From contig CAZPHQ010000001.1 in the NCBI GenBank assembly GCA_964586675.1, positions 1 through 64,000 of the forward strand: a stretch of DNA of 64,000 nt, in the 5' to 3' direction. The position numbers and the translations under genes were made by a program. This document shows, piece by piece, positions 33,703 through 42,979 of this stretch (the stretch's first letter is position 1; each line of letters opens with the position of its first letter). The notes under the pieces were generated by a model. The model had not been told where the DNA came from and did not search any database. It was given only the letters and a program-made list of their open reading frames with translations. The DNA is from JADLGH01 sp964586675. Lineage in GTDB: Bacteria > Desulfobacterota_D > UBA1144 > Nemesobacterales > UBA2774.

Positions 33703-35333
33703 TGGCCGGGAAGAGCGGAACGGAGAATATAAAGACAGACGGCGGAGCGTTCGCGCTCCGTCTTCCGGACCTTAACGCGCTCCTCTATCTTGGGGCGATT
33801 TTTACCGCCCTTCTCGTCCTTGTTCCGATCATCTACCTGGCCGTAAGGGCGGCGGGCTCAGAGGGCGCGGTAACGGATCTCATTTCCAGGCCGAGAACCT
33901 GGGAGATTCTGAAGAGGTCCGCCCTTCTCTCCTTTTCCGTAACGTTCTTCTCCGCCCTCATATCCGTCCCCCTCGCGTGGATACTCGAGCGCACAGACCT
34001 GCCGCTGAAGAGGGTCTGGACAGTGCTCACGACAGTGCCCGTCGTCATACCGTCCTACGTCGCCGGATTTGTAACGGTTGCAGCTCTCGGCCCGCGCGGG
34101 ATACTTCAGCAGCTCCTTGAGCCGTTCGGCGTCGAGAGGCTCCCGGATATATACGGTTTCTGGGGAGCGCTTCTTACTTTGACTCTGGTCAGATACCCCT
34201 ACGTCCTCTTGCCGGTCAGGGCGGCCCTTTCGAAGATGGACCCTTCTCTCGAAGAGAGCTCGCGGAGCCTCGGGAAGAGCCCGTTTCAAACGTTTGCTAA
34301 AGTAATACTTCCCCAGATGAGGCCCGCGCTCACGGCAGGGTGTCTTTTGACGGCGCTCACCGCTCTGGCCGATTTCGGCGCGGTATCGCTCCTCCGATAC
34401 GAAACCTTCACCTGGGCGATATACATACAGTACCAGTCCCTCTTCGACAGGTCGGCCGCGGCCTCGCTCTCGCTCGTGCTGGTCGCGCTCGCGCTCTCGC
34501 TTCTCATGCTCGAATGGCTCACGGAAAAAAAGTCGCCACTATATTCAGTTTCGCGCGGGAACAGGCCGCCCCTCGAGTCTATACGGCTCGGGAAGTGGAG
34601 GGTTCCTGCACTTACGCTCTGCGTGATAATAACCCTCGGCAGCATCGTGCTTCCCGTCTCGATACTCGGCATGTGGCTCGCAAGGGGAATAGCCTCCGGG
34701 GAAATAATGCCGGGGCTGGCGGCGCCTCTTATCAACTCGGTCTACATATCGGCCCTCGGGGCCGGCTTCACGCTCCTCGCCGCGTTTCCGGTCGCCTATC
34801 TCGCGGTAACGAAGAGAGGGAGAATGACATATATCCTGGAGAGGATTTCTTACCTTGGATTTGCATTGCCCGGGATCGTGATCGGCCTCGCTCTCGTTTT
34901 CTTCGGCATAAGATATCTCGCCCCGATATACCAGACTCGCACGATGCTCGTCGCGGCCTACGTGATACTGTTCCTTCCGATTGCGCTCGGCCCCCTCCGA
35001 ACGTCATTCCTTCAGCTCGGCCCGCGGCTCGGAGAGGCGGCGCGCTCGCTCGGAAAAACTCACTCCGGGGTGATGGCGAGGGTCACCATACCGCTTTCGG
35101 TGCCGGGTATAGTTACGGGTACCTTGCTAACATTCCTAGTTACCATGAGAGAGCTGCCCGCGACATTGATTCTATCTCCGATAGGATTCAAAACGCTCGC
35201 GACTTCCGTATGGTCGGCGTCTTCCGAGGCCTTCTACGCCCAGGCCGCATTGTATTCGCTCGTCCTGATAGTGATCTCGTCGGTGCCCATGGCCGTACTC
35301 ATACTAAAACAGAAGAACGGTGGACAAGCATGA
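33702..35333 (+). CDS. Ferric iron ABC transporter, fused permease (FbpB type)
   Basis: 543 residues with about 12 membrane helices in two tandem permease halves, each carrying an EAA-like loop: EESSRSLGKSPFQTFAKVIL in the first and GEAARSLGKTHSGVMARVTI in the second. These loops contact the ATPase. It forms the inner-membrane channel for iron released by the binding protein. Starts within the previous stop (ATGATGG) and overlaps the ATPase gene by four bases. Confidence 0.92.
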   Translation: MAGKSGTENIKTDGGAFALRLPDLNALLYLGAIFTALLVLVPIIYLAVRAAGSEGAVTDLISRPRTWEILKRSALLSFSVTFFSALISVPLAWILERTDLPLKRVWTVLTTVPVVIPSYVAGFVTVAALGPRGILQQLLEPFGVERLPDIYGFWGALLTLTLVRYPYVLLPVRAALSKMDPSLEESSRSLGKSPFQTFAKVILPQMRPALTAGCLLTALTALADFGAVSLLRYETFTWAIYIQYQSLFDRSAAASLSLVLVALALSLLMLEWLTEKKSPLYSVSRGNRPPLESIRLGKWRVPALTLCVIITLGSIVLPVSILGMWLARGIASGEIMPGLAAPLINSVYISALGAGFTLLAAFPVAYLAVTKRGRMTYILERISYLGFALPGIVIGLALVFFGIRYLAPIYQTRTMLVAAYVILFLPIALGPLRTSFLQLGPRLGEAARSLGKTHSGVMARVTIPLSVPGIVTGTLLTFLVTMRELPATLILSPIGFKTLATSVWSASSEAFYAQAALYSLVLIVISSVPMAVLILKQKNGGQA

Positions 35334-36385
35334 GCACGGCGCTCAGGCTCGCCGGTGTGTCGAAAAATTTCGGCGCCGTGAAGGCTGTCGAAAAGCTCGA
35401 CCTCTCGCTCGAAAAAGGAGTGATACTCTCGCTCCTCGGGCCGAGCGGGTGCGGGAAAACAACCGTACTACGGCTTATAGCAGGATTTGAGACTCCTGAC
35501 GAGGGCGCGATAGAGATCGACGGCCTCACGGTCTTCGCTCCCGGCGTAAATCTCCCCCCGGAAAAGAGGAGAGCCGGGATGGTGTTTCAGGACTACGCCC
35601 TCTTCCCGCACCTCGACGTATACAAGAACACCGTCTTCGGTCTTTCCGGAAAGGAGGAGCGAAAAAAGGCTCGCGTCGGCGAGGTTCTTTCGCTCGTGGG
35701 TCTCACGGGACTTGAGCACAGGATGCCGCACCAGCTCTCGGGCGGGCAGCAGCAGAGGCTCGCGCTGGCGAGGGCGATAGCTCCGGGCCCAGGCGTCATG
35801 CTCCTGGACGAGCCGTTTTCTAACCTCGATACCCAGCTCAGGATCCAGATACGGGGAGAAATAAGGGACATCCTGAAACGTAGCGGGGCCAGCGCCGTTT
35901 TCGTCACACACGACAGGGACGAGGCCTTCTTCATGGGCGACAGGGTGTCCGTCATGAGCGGCGGCAGGATCGAGCAGACAGGAACCCCCTACGAGCTCTT
36001 TCACCGCCCCGATACGAGATTCGTCGCCGGGTTTCTCGGAACGGCGGACTTCGTTCCCTGCTCGCTACGTGACGGTACGGCGGAAACGGAAATCGGCACC
36101 CTCCAGTCGCCGAACCAGCGCGAGACCGGCGAAGGTTTTCATGTTCTCACGCGCCCGGACGACGTCACCCTGAGAGAATCGTCCTCGGGAGGGAACGGAG
36201 CAGTCGCGGCGCTCTCGTTCATGGGAACGAATTATGTATACAGCGTGAGGCTCGACTCCGGAACAGTAGTGCATGCTTTCGGACCGCACGATAAAGTCCT
36301 CGCGCGCGGCGTACGGGTGAGAGCTGCCTTCGACCCGCATTACAGGCCCGTCATATTCAAAGACGAGATAAGGATTAAATCTTAA
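35330..36385 (+). CDS. Ferric iron ABC transporter, ATP-binding protein (FbpC type)
   Basis: 351 residues from the ATG at 35330, which overlaps the permease stop (ATGA). Walker A LGPSGCGKTT, Q-loop FQDYALFPHL, signature LSGGQQQRLALARA, Walker B VMLLDEPFSNLD, switch VFVTHDRDEA. A TOBE domain fills residues about 240-351 (LTRPDDVTLRESSSGGNGAV). It powers iron transport. Last gene of the exbB-tonB-iron ABC run, ending before the hairpin at 36452. Confidence 0.94.
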   Translation: MSTALRLAGVSKNFGAVKAVEKLDLSLEKGVILSLLGPSGCGKTTVLRLIAGFETPDEGAIEIDGLTVFAPGVNLPPEKRRAGMVFQDYALFPHLDVYKNTVFGLSGKEERKKARVGEVLSLVGLTGLEHRMPHQLSGGQQQRLALARAIAPGPGVMLLDEPFSNLDTQLRIQIRGEIRDILKRSGASAVFVTHDRDEAFFMGDRVSVMSGGRIEQTGTPYELFHRPDTRFVAGFLGTADFVPCSLRDGTAETEIGTLQSPNQRETGEGFHVLTRPDDVTLRESSSGGNGAVAALSFMGTNYVYSVRLDSGTVVHAFGPHDKVLARGVRVRAAFDPHYRPVIFKDEIRIKS

Positions 36386-36451
36386 ACAGCCAGGGAATTT
36401 TTACTTTTAAGAAGGTCCCCTACCCTTAAAGCACTTTTTATCGGCGGGACG

Positions 36452-36485
36452 TATGCGGCGCCTCCCGGAATGAAGACGCCGCATA
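36452..36485. terminator. Hairpin between the convergent iron operons
   Basis: TATGCGGCG pairs with CGCCGCATA (9 bp) around a 16-base loop. It lies between the ABC ATPase stop and the convergent receptor stop and can end both transcripts. No strong T run follows, so Rho-independent termination is uncertain. Confidence 0.5.
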
Positions 36486-36506
36486 GCCCGAATCAGTAAG
36501 GCCGCT

Positions 36507-38702
36507 CTACCACGAATATGTCAGGGTCGCGAGTATGTTCCGTTTCGATCCGTAGTAACAGTTATTCACGTTCGTACACGTGGAGACGTAAGTCTTGTCG
36601 CCTATATTCTGCGCGTTAACGGCAACCTTGAGCCCGTTGAACCTCGAGCAGAGGCCGCCGAAATCGTAGTAAACCGCGGCGTCGAAAAGGGTGACTGACG
36701 GGATCTTTATTTCATTCGACGGGTCCCCGTAGGTATCCCCGAAGTATCGGACGCCGCCGCCTATACCCGCCCCTCTCAGGGGACCGACCTGTAGCGTGTA
36801 ATCCGCCCACGCGGAGGCCTGGTTCTTGGGTACCTGTATAACCTCGTTACCCTGCTGCCCGGGGACGTTGCTCTTCTCATATTCGGCGTCCGTGTATGCG
36901 TAGCCGGCCACGACATTGAGCCCCCTCACGGGACTCGCCTGCCCTTCGAGCTCTATTCCGCGCACCCTTATCTCGCCCTGCTGCACCTGGAAGAATTGGT
37001 TCACAGGGTCGGGCGTGAGGACGTTCGTCTGCTTGAGCGTATATATCGCCGCCGTGAAAAGCCCGGGGAACCACTGGGGCTGGTATTTTACGCCGCCCTC
37101 GAACTGCTGGCCGCGCGTCGGCTTGAACTGGTTTCCCTCGAAGTTGGTGCCCACGACCGGCTGGAACGACGTCGAAAAGCCGAAGTACGGTGCGAGTCCG
37201 AAATCGAAAACGTAGTTCACACCAGCCCTCCCGGAAAACGCGCTGTCGTCCTGTGAGCTTTTCGTATCCGCTATAACGTTCTCGTCCTTCGCGTCCACCC
37301 AGTCGTGGCGGCCGGAAAGGGTCAGTATCAGCCCCTGGAACGAGATCTGGTCCTGGAGGTAAATCCCGTACCTGTTCTGTGTCAGTATGTTGTGGAACAA
37401 GACAGGCGGCTGTGTAACGGGCTGTCCGTAGACCGGATCGAATACGTCGAGCGTCGGCCCTGTGCCGAATGCGAACGGCAGGTTTTGCCTGAACCAGAGG
37501 TAAGTGAATCCGGCGAGCACCTCGTGCGTAACTGGTCCCGTGTTAAAGAACGCGAGCCCCTGATTGTCGACCTGGAACACTTTGGAGTCGCCAACTATAT
37601 CGTACGTCCCGCGGTTAAGCGTCCTCAGGTCGGGTTCGAGGCCGTTTCCGTAAACGGCCCTGTTCTCGTTGAGCTCGACGTCACTGTAGCGGAGATTCTG
37701 CCTGAAGAGGAACATCTGGTTGAACCTGTGCTCGAACTCGTACCCGATGAAATACTGCGTCTTGTCGAAGCGGTCGAAGCTCGGCTCGCCGATGTACCTA
37801 CTGACAGGAATCTTGCCGTTCGGGTTAAAGAACAGCGTTCCCTGCGAGGGAAGGAACTGCGTCGCAAGCCCCCGGTTATCGTCCTTCTGAAAATACCCGA
37901 GTATCGTTATCGAGGTCGAATCGAGGGGCTGCCACGTAACGCTCGGGGCGATGAATATACGGTTGTCCTCCACGTAGTCCGTCTGCGTGTTGCTGTCGCG
38001 GACGAGCGCGGTAAGCCTGTAGAGGAGTGTCCCGCCCTTGTCTATCGGGCCGCCGAGGTCGATAGCAGCCTGGTAGCGGTCGTAGCTTCCGTATTGCAGA
38101 AGCACTTCGTAGAGCGGCACGGGCGTCGGTCTCTTGCTTATCATGTTGACGAGCCCGCCCGGCGGGACCTCGCCGAAAAGCGCCGACGACGGCCCCTTCA
38201 GCACCTCTATCCTTTCGAGGCCGTAGGGCTCGATGTTAGGCGAGCCGTGCCCTGTGCTGTCGGGGAAGAGGAGCGTATTAAAATAGAGCGCCGGCGAGAA
38301 ACCGCGTATGTTGAGGTTTTCGAAGCGGGCATCCTGCTCGAACGCCACCGTGAACACGCCCGGCGTATATCTCAGCGCCTGGTTCACGCTCTGCGCCGCC
38401 TGAACCTCTATCTGCTTCTCGGTGACGACAGATATGGACTGCGGCGTTTCAATGATCGGCGTATCGGTCTTGGTGGCGCTCGACGCGTCCTCGGCGACGA
38501 ATTTCTCGTCCTCAGCCTGCTCCTGCTCCTGCTCCTCGACTGTAACTTCCGGGAGCGTAAAGTCCGGAGATTCGACATTACCGGCCTCGGCCGGCGCCGC
38601 GCCGGAGGGGCCGCCCGTTTCGGCCTCCTGGGCGCCGGTCGTATAACTCGTCAAAAAGCCGGTAGCGATAATAATCACTAAAAAGCGCAATAAAAATTTC
38701 AT
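36507..38702 (-). CDS. TonB-dependent siderophore receptor (1)
   Basis: 731 residues from the ATG at 38702, which has AAAGGAGGA before it; upstream in-frame ATGs would bury the signal (FLLRFLVIIIATGFLTSYTTGA). An acidic spacer leads to the plug (TPQSISVVTEKQIEVQAAQS, GLERIEVLKGPSSALFGEVP, GGLVNMISKRPT). The 22-strand barrel follows and ends KRNILATLTYSW with the terminal aromatic. It imports a ferric siderophore across the outer membrane using TonB. Third gene of an operon after PepSY and a small membrane protein. Ligand unknown. Confidence 0.93.
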   Translation of the reverse strand: MKFLLRFLVIIIATGFLTSYTTGAQEAETGGPSGAAPAEAGNVESPDFTLPEVTVEEQEQEQAEDEKFVAEDASSATKTDTPIIETPQSISVVTEKQIEVQAAQSVNQALRYTPGVFTVAFEQDARFENLNIRGFSPALYFNTLLFPDSTGHGSPNIEPYGLERIEVLKGPSSALFGEVPPGGLVNMISKRPTPVPLYEVLLQYGSYDRYQAAIDLGGPIDKGGTLLYRLTALVRDSNTQTDYVEDNRIFIAPSVTWQPLDSTSITILGYFQKDDNRGLATQFLPSQGTLFFNPNGKIPVSRYIGEPSFDRFDKTQYFIGYEFEHRFNQMFLFRQNLRYSDVELNENRAVYGNGLEPDLRTLNRGTYDIVGDSKVFQVDNQGLAFFNTGPVTHEVLAGFTYLWFRQNLPFAFGTGPTLDVFDPVYGQPVTQPPVLFHNILTQNRYGIYLQDQISFQGLILTLSGRHDWVDAKDENVIADTKSSQDDSAFSGRAGVNYVFDFGLAPYFGFSTSFQPVVGTNFEGNQFKPTRGQQFEGGVKYQPQWFPGLFTAAIYTLKQTNVLTPDPVNQFFQVQQGEIRVRGIELEGQASPVRGLNVVAGYAYTDAEYEKSNVPGQQGNEVIQVPKNQASAWADYTLQVGPLRGAGIGGGVRYFGDTYGDPSNEIKIPSVTLFDAAVYYDFGGLCSRFNGLKVAVNAQNIGDKTYVSTCTNVNNCYYGSKRNILATLTYSW

Positions 38703-38752
38703 GTAAATTCCTCCTTTCTCGATCGATCGAATATTGCAGCTACGCCGGGCGC

Positions 38753-38968
38753 TCACGTGCGCCGTTTCCGCGACTCCGGCTTTGCAAACCATACGTACCA
38801 GAGAGTTACGGCAACTATAAACCCGAGAGTGATCCATGAAACGACGTCCCATACGCCGTCGCCCACGAGCGCCGTGACAAGGCCCGCCATGCTTATCAGT
38901 GCAAGCAGAATGGGTTTTCCGAATACGTGCATGAAAACCGAATTTTTAGCGGCCGGAGATGGTTTCAT
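38753..38968 (-). CDS. Small two-helix membrane protein
   Basis: 71 residues. Two hydrophobic stretches (KPILLALISMAGLVTALVGD and WDVVSWITLGFIVAVTLWYV) followed by a basic tail KPESRKRR. The start ATG overlaps the stop of the PepSY gene (ATGA), which settles the start and shows translational coupling. Similar short proteins are found beside PepSY/TonB-receptor genes. Function unknown; likely in iron uptake by context. Confidence 0.75.
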   Translation of the reverse strand: MKPSPAAKNSVFMHVFGKPILLALISMAGLVTALVGDGVWDVVSWITLGFIVAVTLWYVWFAKPESRKRRT

Positions 38969-40140
38969 CGGTGCGCCTGCTCTTGCCCGAGCCCCCCATT
39001 CGTGAGCGCCTCGTTCTTTTCGAGCTCGGAGATACGCTCCTCTATGGGCCGCTTCCTGTGTGAGAGCCAGAGGTAGAGTCCGCTTCCGAGAACCACTATC
39101 GTAATAACGTCGAGGACAGCCCATATTATCTTCATCGGCATGCCGCCGTAATCGCCGAAATGAAGCGGCTGCGATACGAGAAGCGCGGTTACCCACCACG
39201 GAAGAGTGCGCGAGTCGGTAAATTCGGACGTCTCGGCGTCGACGAGAACCGGCCTGAGAAGCCTGGAAGTGAGCGGGGTCTCGCCGCGCATGAAAACGGT
39301 GTAGTGGTGGTCGCTCGAGAACGACGGGCCCGGGAACGCCATGAACGAAGGCGTCATGCCCGGCGCGGCTTTATGCGCGGTTTCAACGGCCGCGTCTATG
39401 GACGAGAAGTCGACGGCCGGCGGCGAGTTTTTGTAAGGCTCGACCATCTCGGCGAGCTGGCCGTTCTGCCATGCGGCAAGAACGATTTCCGCAAGTGTAT
39501 TTATAACTCCTGTGCCGCCCACGACGAACGCCCAGGTCAGCGTCACGATTCCGAGGAGGTTGTGAAGGTCGAGCCACTTGAGGCGCGTGATCCTCTCTTT
39601 TCTCACGACGCCGAAATCGAGTTTCCTCATGAACGGGCCGTAGAGAACCGCCCCCGAGACGAGCGACGCGACGAAAAGAAGCCCCATGAATCCGAGAAAG
39701 AGGGTCCCGTAAAGACCGGCGAAGAGATCGACGTGGAGGTGAAACATTATATCGAGGAACTTGTTCAGCTCCGGGAATTGCGTTACGTCTCCGGTGTGCA
39801 CGTCCACGGCAATGCTCTTGAACTCGTCCGACATGTCGTAGCGCGACGGAACGAACGTCACGAACACGAGGCCGGGCTCATCATCGTCCCACACGAGGAA
39901 CCTCGCGTACTCGTCCGGGTATTTTTCCCTCGCGCTGTTGACCAGCTCGTCGAGGCTCCTCTGCGGAGTCCCTGGCGCGACGGAACCGGCTTCCACATCT
40001 CCGCCCAGAAGGTGCGATAGCTCGTGCATGAATATCAGCGGCAGCCCCGTCAGGCACAGGAGAAGAAGAAACACCGTGCAGACTAGGCTCGTCCACTTGT
40101 GCACCGCGTACCAGATTTTTACCGTCTTCGCTGTAAGCAT
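38965..40140 (-). CDS. PepSY-associated TM-helix domain protein
   Basis: 391 residues with about four membrane helices: WTSLVCTVFLLLLCLTGLPL near 20, TLFLGFMGLLFVASLVSGAV near 155, LGIVTLTWAFVVGGTGVINT near 195, and WAVLDVITIVVLGSGLYLWL near 345. YAVHKWTSLV and LDLHNLLGIVTL supply the histidines of this family, which includes proteins linked to ferric-siderophore reduction at the inner membrane. First gene of the operon with a small membrane protein and a receptor, behind a Fur-like palindrome. Confidence 0.9.
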   Translation of the reverse strand: MLTAKTVKIWYAVHKWTSLVCTVFLLLLCLTGLPLIFMHELSHLLGGDVEAGSVAPGTPQRSLDELVNSAREKYPDEYARFLVWDDDEPGLVFVTFVPSRYDMSDEFKSIAVDVHTGDVTQFPELNKFLDIMFHLHVDLFAGLYGTLFLGFMGLLFVASLVSGAVLYGPFMRKLDFGVVRKERITRLKWLDLHNLLGIVTLTWAFVVGGTGVINTLAEIVLAAWQNGQLAEMVEPYKNSPPAVDFSSIDAAVETAHKAAPGMTPSFMAFPGPSFSSDHHYTVFMRGETPLTSRLLRPVLVDAETSEFTDSRTLPWWVTALLVSQPLHFGDYGGMPMKIIWAVLDVITIVVLGSGLYLWLSHRKRPIEERISELEKNEALTNGGLGQEQAHR

Positions 40141-40298
40141 GTCCCTGCACTAAATTCGGAAACAGCCTTCGGCTGCTCCGGCATTTCACTCTCACTCTCT
40201 ACTTTTTTGGGGCCTGGGCCGTCGGCAAAAACAAGAAAGAAACAGCACTAGAATATTTAAAGAAAAACTTAAGAATTTAGCCAACATCTCCCTTTTAG

Positions 40299-40337
40299 TG
40301 TTGCAGATTTATTAATTTAATGTTGCAGATTTATTAA
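40299..40337. repeat. 17-bp direct repeat in the PepSY control region
   Basis: TGTTGCAGATTTATTAA occurs at 40299-40315 and at 40321-40337 with a period of 22 bp (about two helical turns). It lies 160-200 bases upstream of the PepSY gene. A tandem binding site is possible. Confidence 0.75.
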
Positions 40338-40364
40338 ATGATTAAATCTTTATCGTTCGATACT

Positions 40365-40383
40365 GATATTCATTTTCAATATC
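40365..40383 (-). promoter_or_regulatory. Fur-like box before the PepSY operon
   Basis: GATATTCATTTTCAATATC is a palindrome (GATATT/AATATC) and matches the Fur consensus at 14 of 19 positions. It lies 225 bases upstream of the PepSY start, in the 341-base gap after receptor 2 (40141-40481), whose remaining sequence is AT-rich and gene-free. Confidence 0.6.
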
Positions 40384-40481
40384 TAGCAAGAACATAACTT
40401 CTACGATAACCCGTGTCAAGGTTTCAGACGGCAGCTCGGCCGGGACATCGGCTGCTTTCAGCGATTTCCCGGCCCAATGTT

Positions 40482-42638
40482 TCAGAACGTGAAGCCCACC
40501 TCCGCCCTTATCCCGAACGGGTTCCCGGGTATCACGTACTCGTAGTTGTACGAAGCGGGGAAATAGCGCTTGTCGAAAAGATTCTCGACGTTGACCTGTG
40601 CCCTGAAGCGGCCCCTCGTGTAATACGCCGCCGCTTCCGCCAGCCAGTACGAAGGGAGATCAAAGGTATTCAGCAAATCGCCCGACTGCTTACTGTAATA
40701 TTGTCCCCCTACACCTGCGCCGAGCCCTTTGAGCGGCCCCGTCTGGAGCACATATTTCGTCCAGAGGCTGAGCGCATTTTTGGGCACATTGATCGTCGGG
40801 GTTCCCGCGGGAATGAACGTATCCTTCAGAACCTCGGCGTCGGTGTATGCATAGGCCCCGATAAAGTCCCATCCCGGCGCGGCGTTCGCGGCGACTTCCG
40901 CTTCAAAACCGCGGCTCCGCTGCTTCCCCGTGTTTATGAAGAACCCGGGATTGAGAGGGTCTTGTATTGCCACGTTCTCCTTCGTTATCTGGTAAACCGA
41001 AATGGTGGATTGAAGCCTGCCGTCGAAATAAAGGGTCTTGAACCCTCCCTCCCACTGCTCCCCGGTTTCCGGTGAAAGGGGCTTACCCGATGCAGCCATG
41101 GAGCCGATCTGCGGATAAAACGACCTGCTGTAGTTCCCGTACACGGATACGCCCGGCACGAATTCCCATGCTGCGCCCACGCGCGGTGAGAATTTATTGT
41201 CGTCCTTCTTGCGGTCGATATCGAACATCCCGTCTTTGTTATCGGTCCATACGAAATCCCAGCGGCCGCCGACCAGGATCATAAGCTGATTCCAGAGAAG
41301 CGCCTGCTCCTGTGCGTATATGCCGAGCTGCTTCTGAGTATCCCGCTGAAGCGAGGCCGGGAAGAACTCTCCGGGCTCCGCGCCATACACCGGGTCGAAA
41401 ATGTCTATCGGTGTGATCCCGGCCATCGATGCCGAGAAATCGGCCGTCTCGTAGAAGAAGTCGGCGCCGATGAACGCGTAATGCTTTACAGGGCCGGTCT
41501 CGAACTGGGCCGACCCTATATTGTCCACGTTAACAGCCTTGTTCTTTTCGCGGCTCTCGTAAACGAAACGCGTAAGAGTCCGCATGTCGGGCTCGAGAAT
41601 CGAGTTGTATATACCCCCGAACTTCGTCTCCTGCCATCTGAAGCGGAAGTTCTGCCTGAAAGAGAACACCTCGTTAAAATTGTGGGAAAACTGATATCCC
41701 AGCAGCGTGCGGGTACTGTCGGTTATGTTCTGATATCCCGGCTCGCCCAGGTTACGCGATATCGGCAGCCTGCCGTTGGGGTTGTTAAGAACAGTCCCCG
41801 GAGCCACAAGCGGCATGGCTACAGGAACATTGTCGTGAACGAACTGTGTCAGGATAGTAAGATTCGTGTTGGGGCCGAGCGCTATGCTAACTGCCGGGGC
41901 CGCGTAGAGCCTCTCTCCGGTATCCGTGAAATCCGTGAACGTCCCCTGCCTTCTGTAAAGCGCGTTAAACCGCCCGGTGATGGCTCCGGATTCCACGAGC
42001 GAGCCCCCGACGTCCGCCCCCACCTCGACGAAGTCGTAATTCCCGGCGCCGACGTGAAGGTCGGCGAAGCCGCCCGGCCGGGGCCTCTTGCTCACCATGT
42101 TTACCAGGCCCCCGACGTTACTGTATCCGTAAAGCGCCGACGCCGGCCCCTTCAGGACTTCCACCCGCTCGAGCCCGAATACTTCCTCGGAAACCGATAT
42201 GTAACGGCGAAGGGGGAGCCCGTCCAGGAATGTGTTATTACCGGACTCAAAGCCCCTTATCCTGTAATAGTCGTAATTTTTGTAATAGCCCCCGGGGATG
42301 ACGCCGGCGACATTCCTTAAAACGTCGTCCAGGTTTGTCGCGTACTGGTCGTCCATGAGCGCCCGGTCAACGACCTCGACAGAAAACGGCGTAAGCAGTA
42401 TAGGCGCGTCGGTCTTCGTCGCCGTGTTGGCTTCTTCCGCAATATAGCCTCTGGTTTCAGCCACCTCGGATTCCCCGGTTACCGTAACTTCCGGCAGCTG
42501 AAACTGATCCTGGCCCTGGGTTTCACCCGCTTCGAGCGCCGTATCCGTCCCGCCGTCCTGGGCATGGGTAAACCACGGCGAGGCGCCTGCCCCGGCTATT
42601 AATAAAAAGCACAGAAATATCCGTGTGAATCTCCTCAT
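40482..42638 (-). CDS. TonB-dependent siderophore receptor (2)
   Basis: 718 residues. Signal RRFTRIFLCFLLIAGAGASP, then the spacer FQLPEVTVTG, the plug (TPFSVEVVDRALMDDQYATN, FGLERVEVLKGPASALYGYS, VGGLVNMVSKRPRP) and a barrel ending NPFGIRAEVGFTF with the terminal Phe required for assembly. Likely imports ferric siderophores. It shares the LPEVTV...TATKTDAPI region with the other receptor, so they are related but not close copies. A perfect-arm Fur-like palindrome lies upstream. Confidence 0.93.
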   Translation of the reverse strand: MRRFTRIFLCFLLIAGAGASPWFTHAQDGGTDTALEAGETQGQDQFQLPEVTVTGESEVAETRGYIAEEANTATKTDAPILLTPFSVEVVDRALMDDQYATNLDDVLRNVAGVIPGGYYKNYDYYRIRGFESGNNTFLDGLPLRRYISVSEEVFGLERVEVLKGPASALYGYSNVGGLVNMVSKRPRPGGFADLHVGAGNYDFVEVGADVGGSLVESGAITGRFNALYRRQGTFTDFTDTGERLYAAPAVSIALGPNTNLTILTQFVHDNVPVAMPLVAPGTVLNNPNGRLPISRNLGEPGYQNITDSTRTLLGYQFSHNFNEVFSFRQNFRFRWQETKFGGIYNSILEPDMRTLTRFVYESREKNKAVNVDNIGSAQFETGPVKHYAFIGADFFYETADFSASMAGITPIDIFDPVYGAEPGEFFPASLQRDTQKQLGIYAQEQALLWNQLMILVGGRWDFVWTDNKDGMFDIDRKKDDNKFSPRVGAAWEFVPGVSVYGNYSRSFYPQIGSMAASGKPLSPETGEQWEGGFKTLYFDGRLQSTISVYQITKENVAIQDPLNPGFFINTGKQRSRGFEAEVAANAAPGWDFIGAYAYTDAEVLKDTFIPAGTPTINVPKNALSLWTKYVLQTGPLKGLGAGVGGQYYSKQSGDLLNTFDLPSYWLAEAAAYYTRGRFRAQVNVENLFDKRYFPASYNYEYVIPGNPFGIRAEVGFTF

Positions 42639-42979
42639 TTCTTCTTCTCCCTTTTATGTGACTTGAGGTCTGCTTCTCGGACGAAATTATCAGGATGACA
42701 TACGCAGACCAATATTGATAATGAATATCAATATTATAATTATCAGGCTGCAGGAGAATTGTCAAGAAACGACAGAGCTTTACGTCGAGATGCTAATACA
42801 GGTCTTTGCATAGCTGTAGATGCAAAAATCAGCGATTGTGGGGTTTCAGGCCCGGGAACAAAGGGGCATGTATATGCAAATCTTCAGGGTGTATCTACAT
42901 TCTTTTTCCGCACCAAAATTACCCTTGATATGGCCGGGGCGGCTCGTAGACTATTACTTGTAAGCAGGAATTTCGTCAT
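42639..42979. promoter_or_regulatory. Divergent region before receptor 2
   Basis: 341 bases. The part near the receptor is AT-rich and holds the Fur-like palindrome at 42711-42735. The right part contains no clear promoter or gene before the plus-strand frame at 42980. Confidence 0.55.
42711..42735 (-). promoter_or_regulatory. Fur-like palindrome before receptor 2
   Basis: AATATTGATA and TATCAATATT are exact inverted arms around ATGAA. The inner 19 bases GATAATGAATATCAATATT match the Fur consensus at 15 positions. It lies 75-95 bases upstream of the receptor start, a fitting place for repression. Confidence 0.75.

Noticed and set aside
34340..35329. N-terminal extension of the ABC ATPase as a long fusion protein
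   Set aside because: The extra 330 codons overlap the permease in another frame, and the family start with an ATGA overlap is at 35330.
37305..38681. 458-codon plus-strand frame opposite receptor 1
   Set aside because: It mirrors the receptor gene, has no domain, and the antisense frame is explained by the receptor codon pattern.
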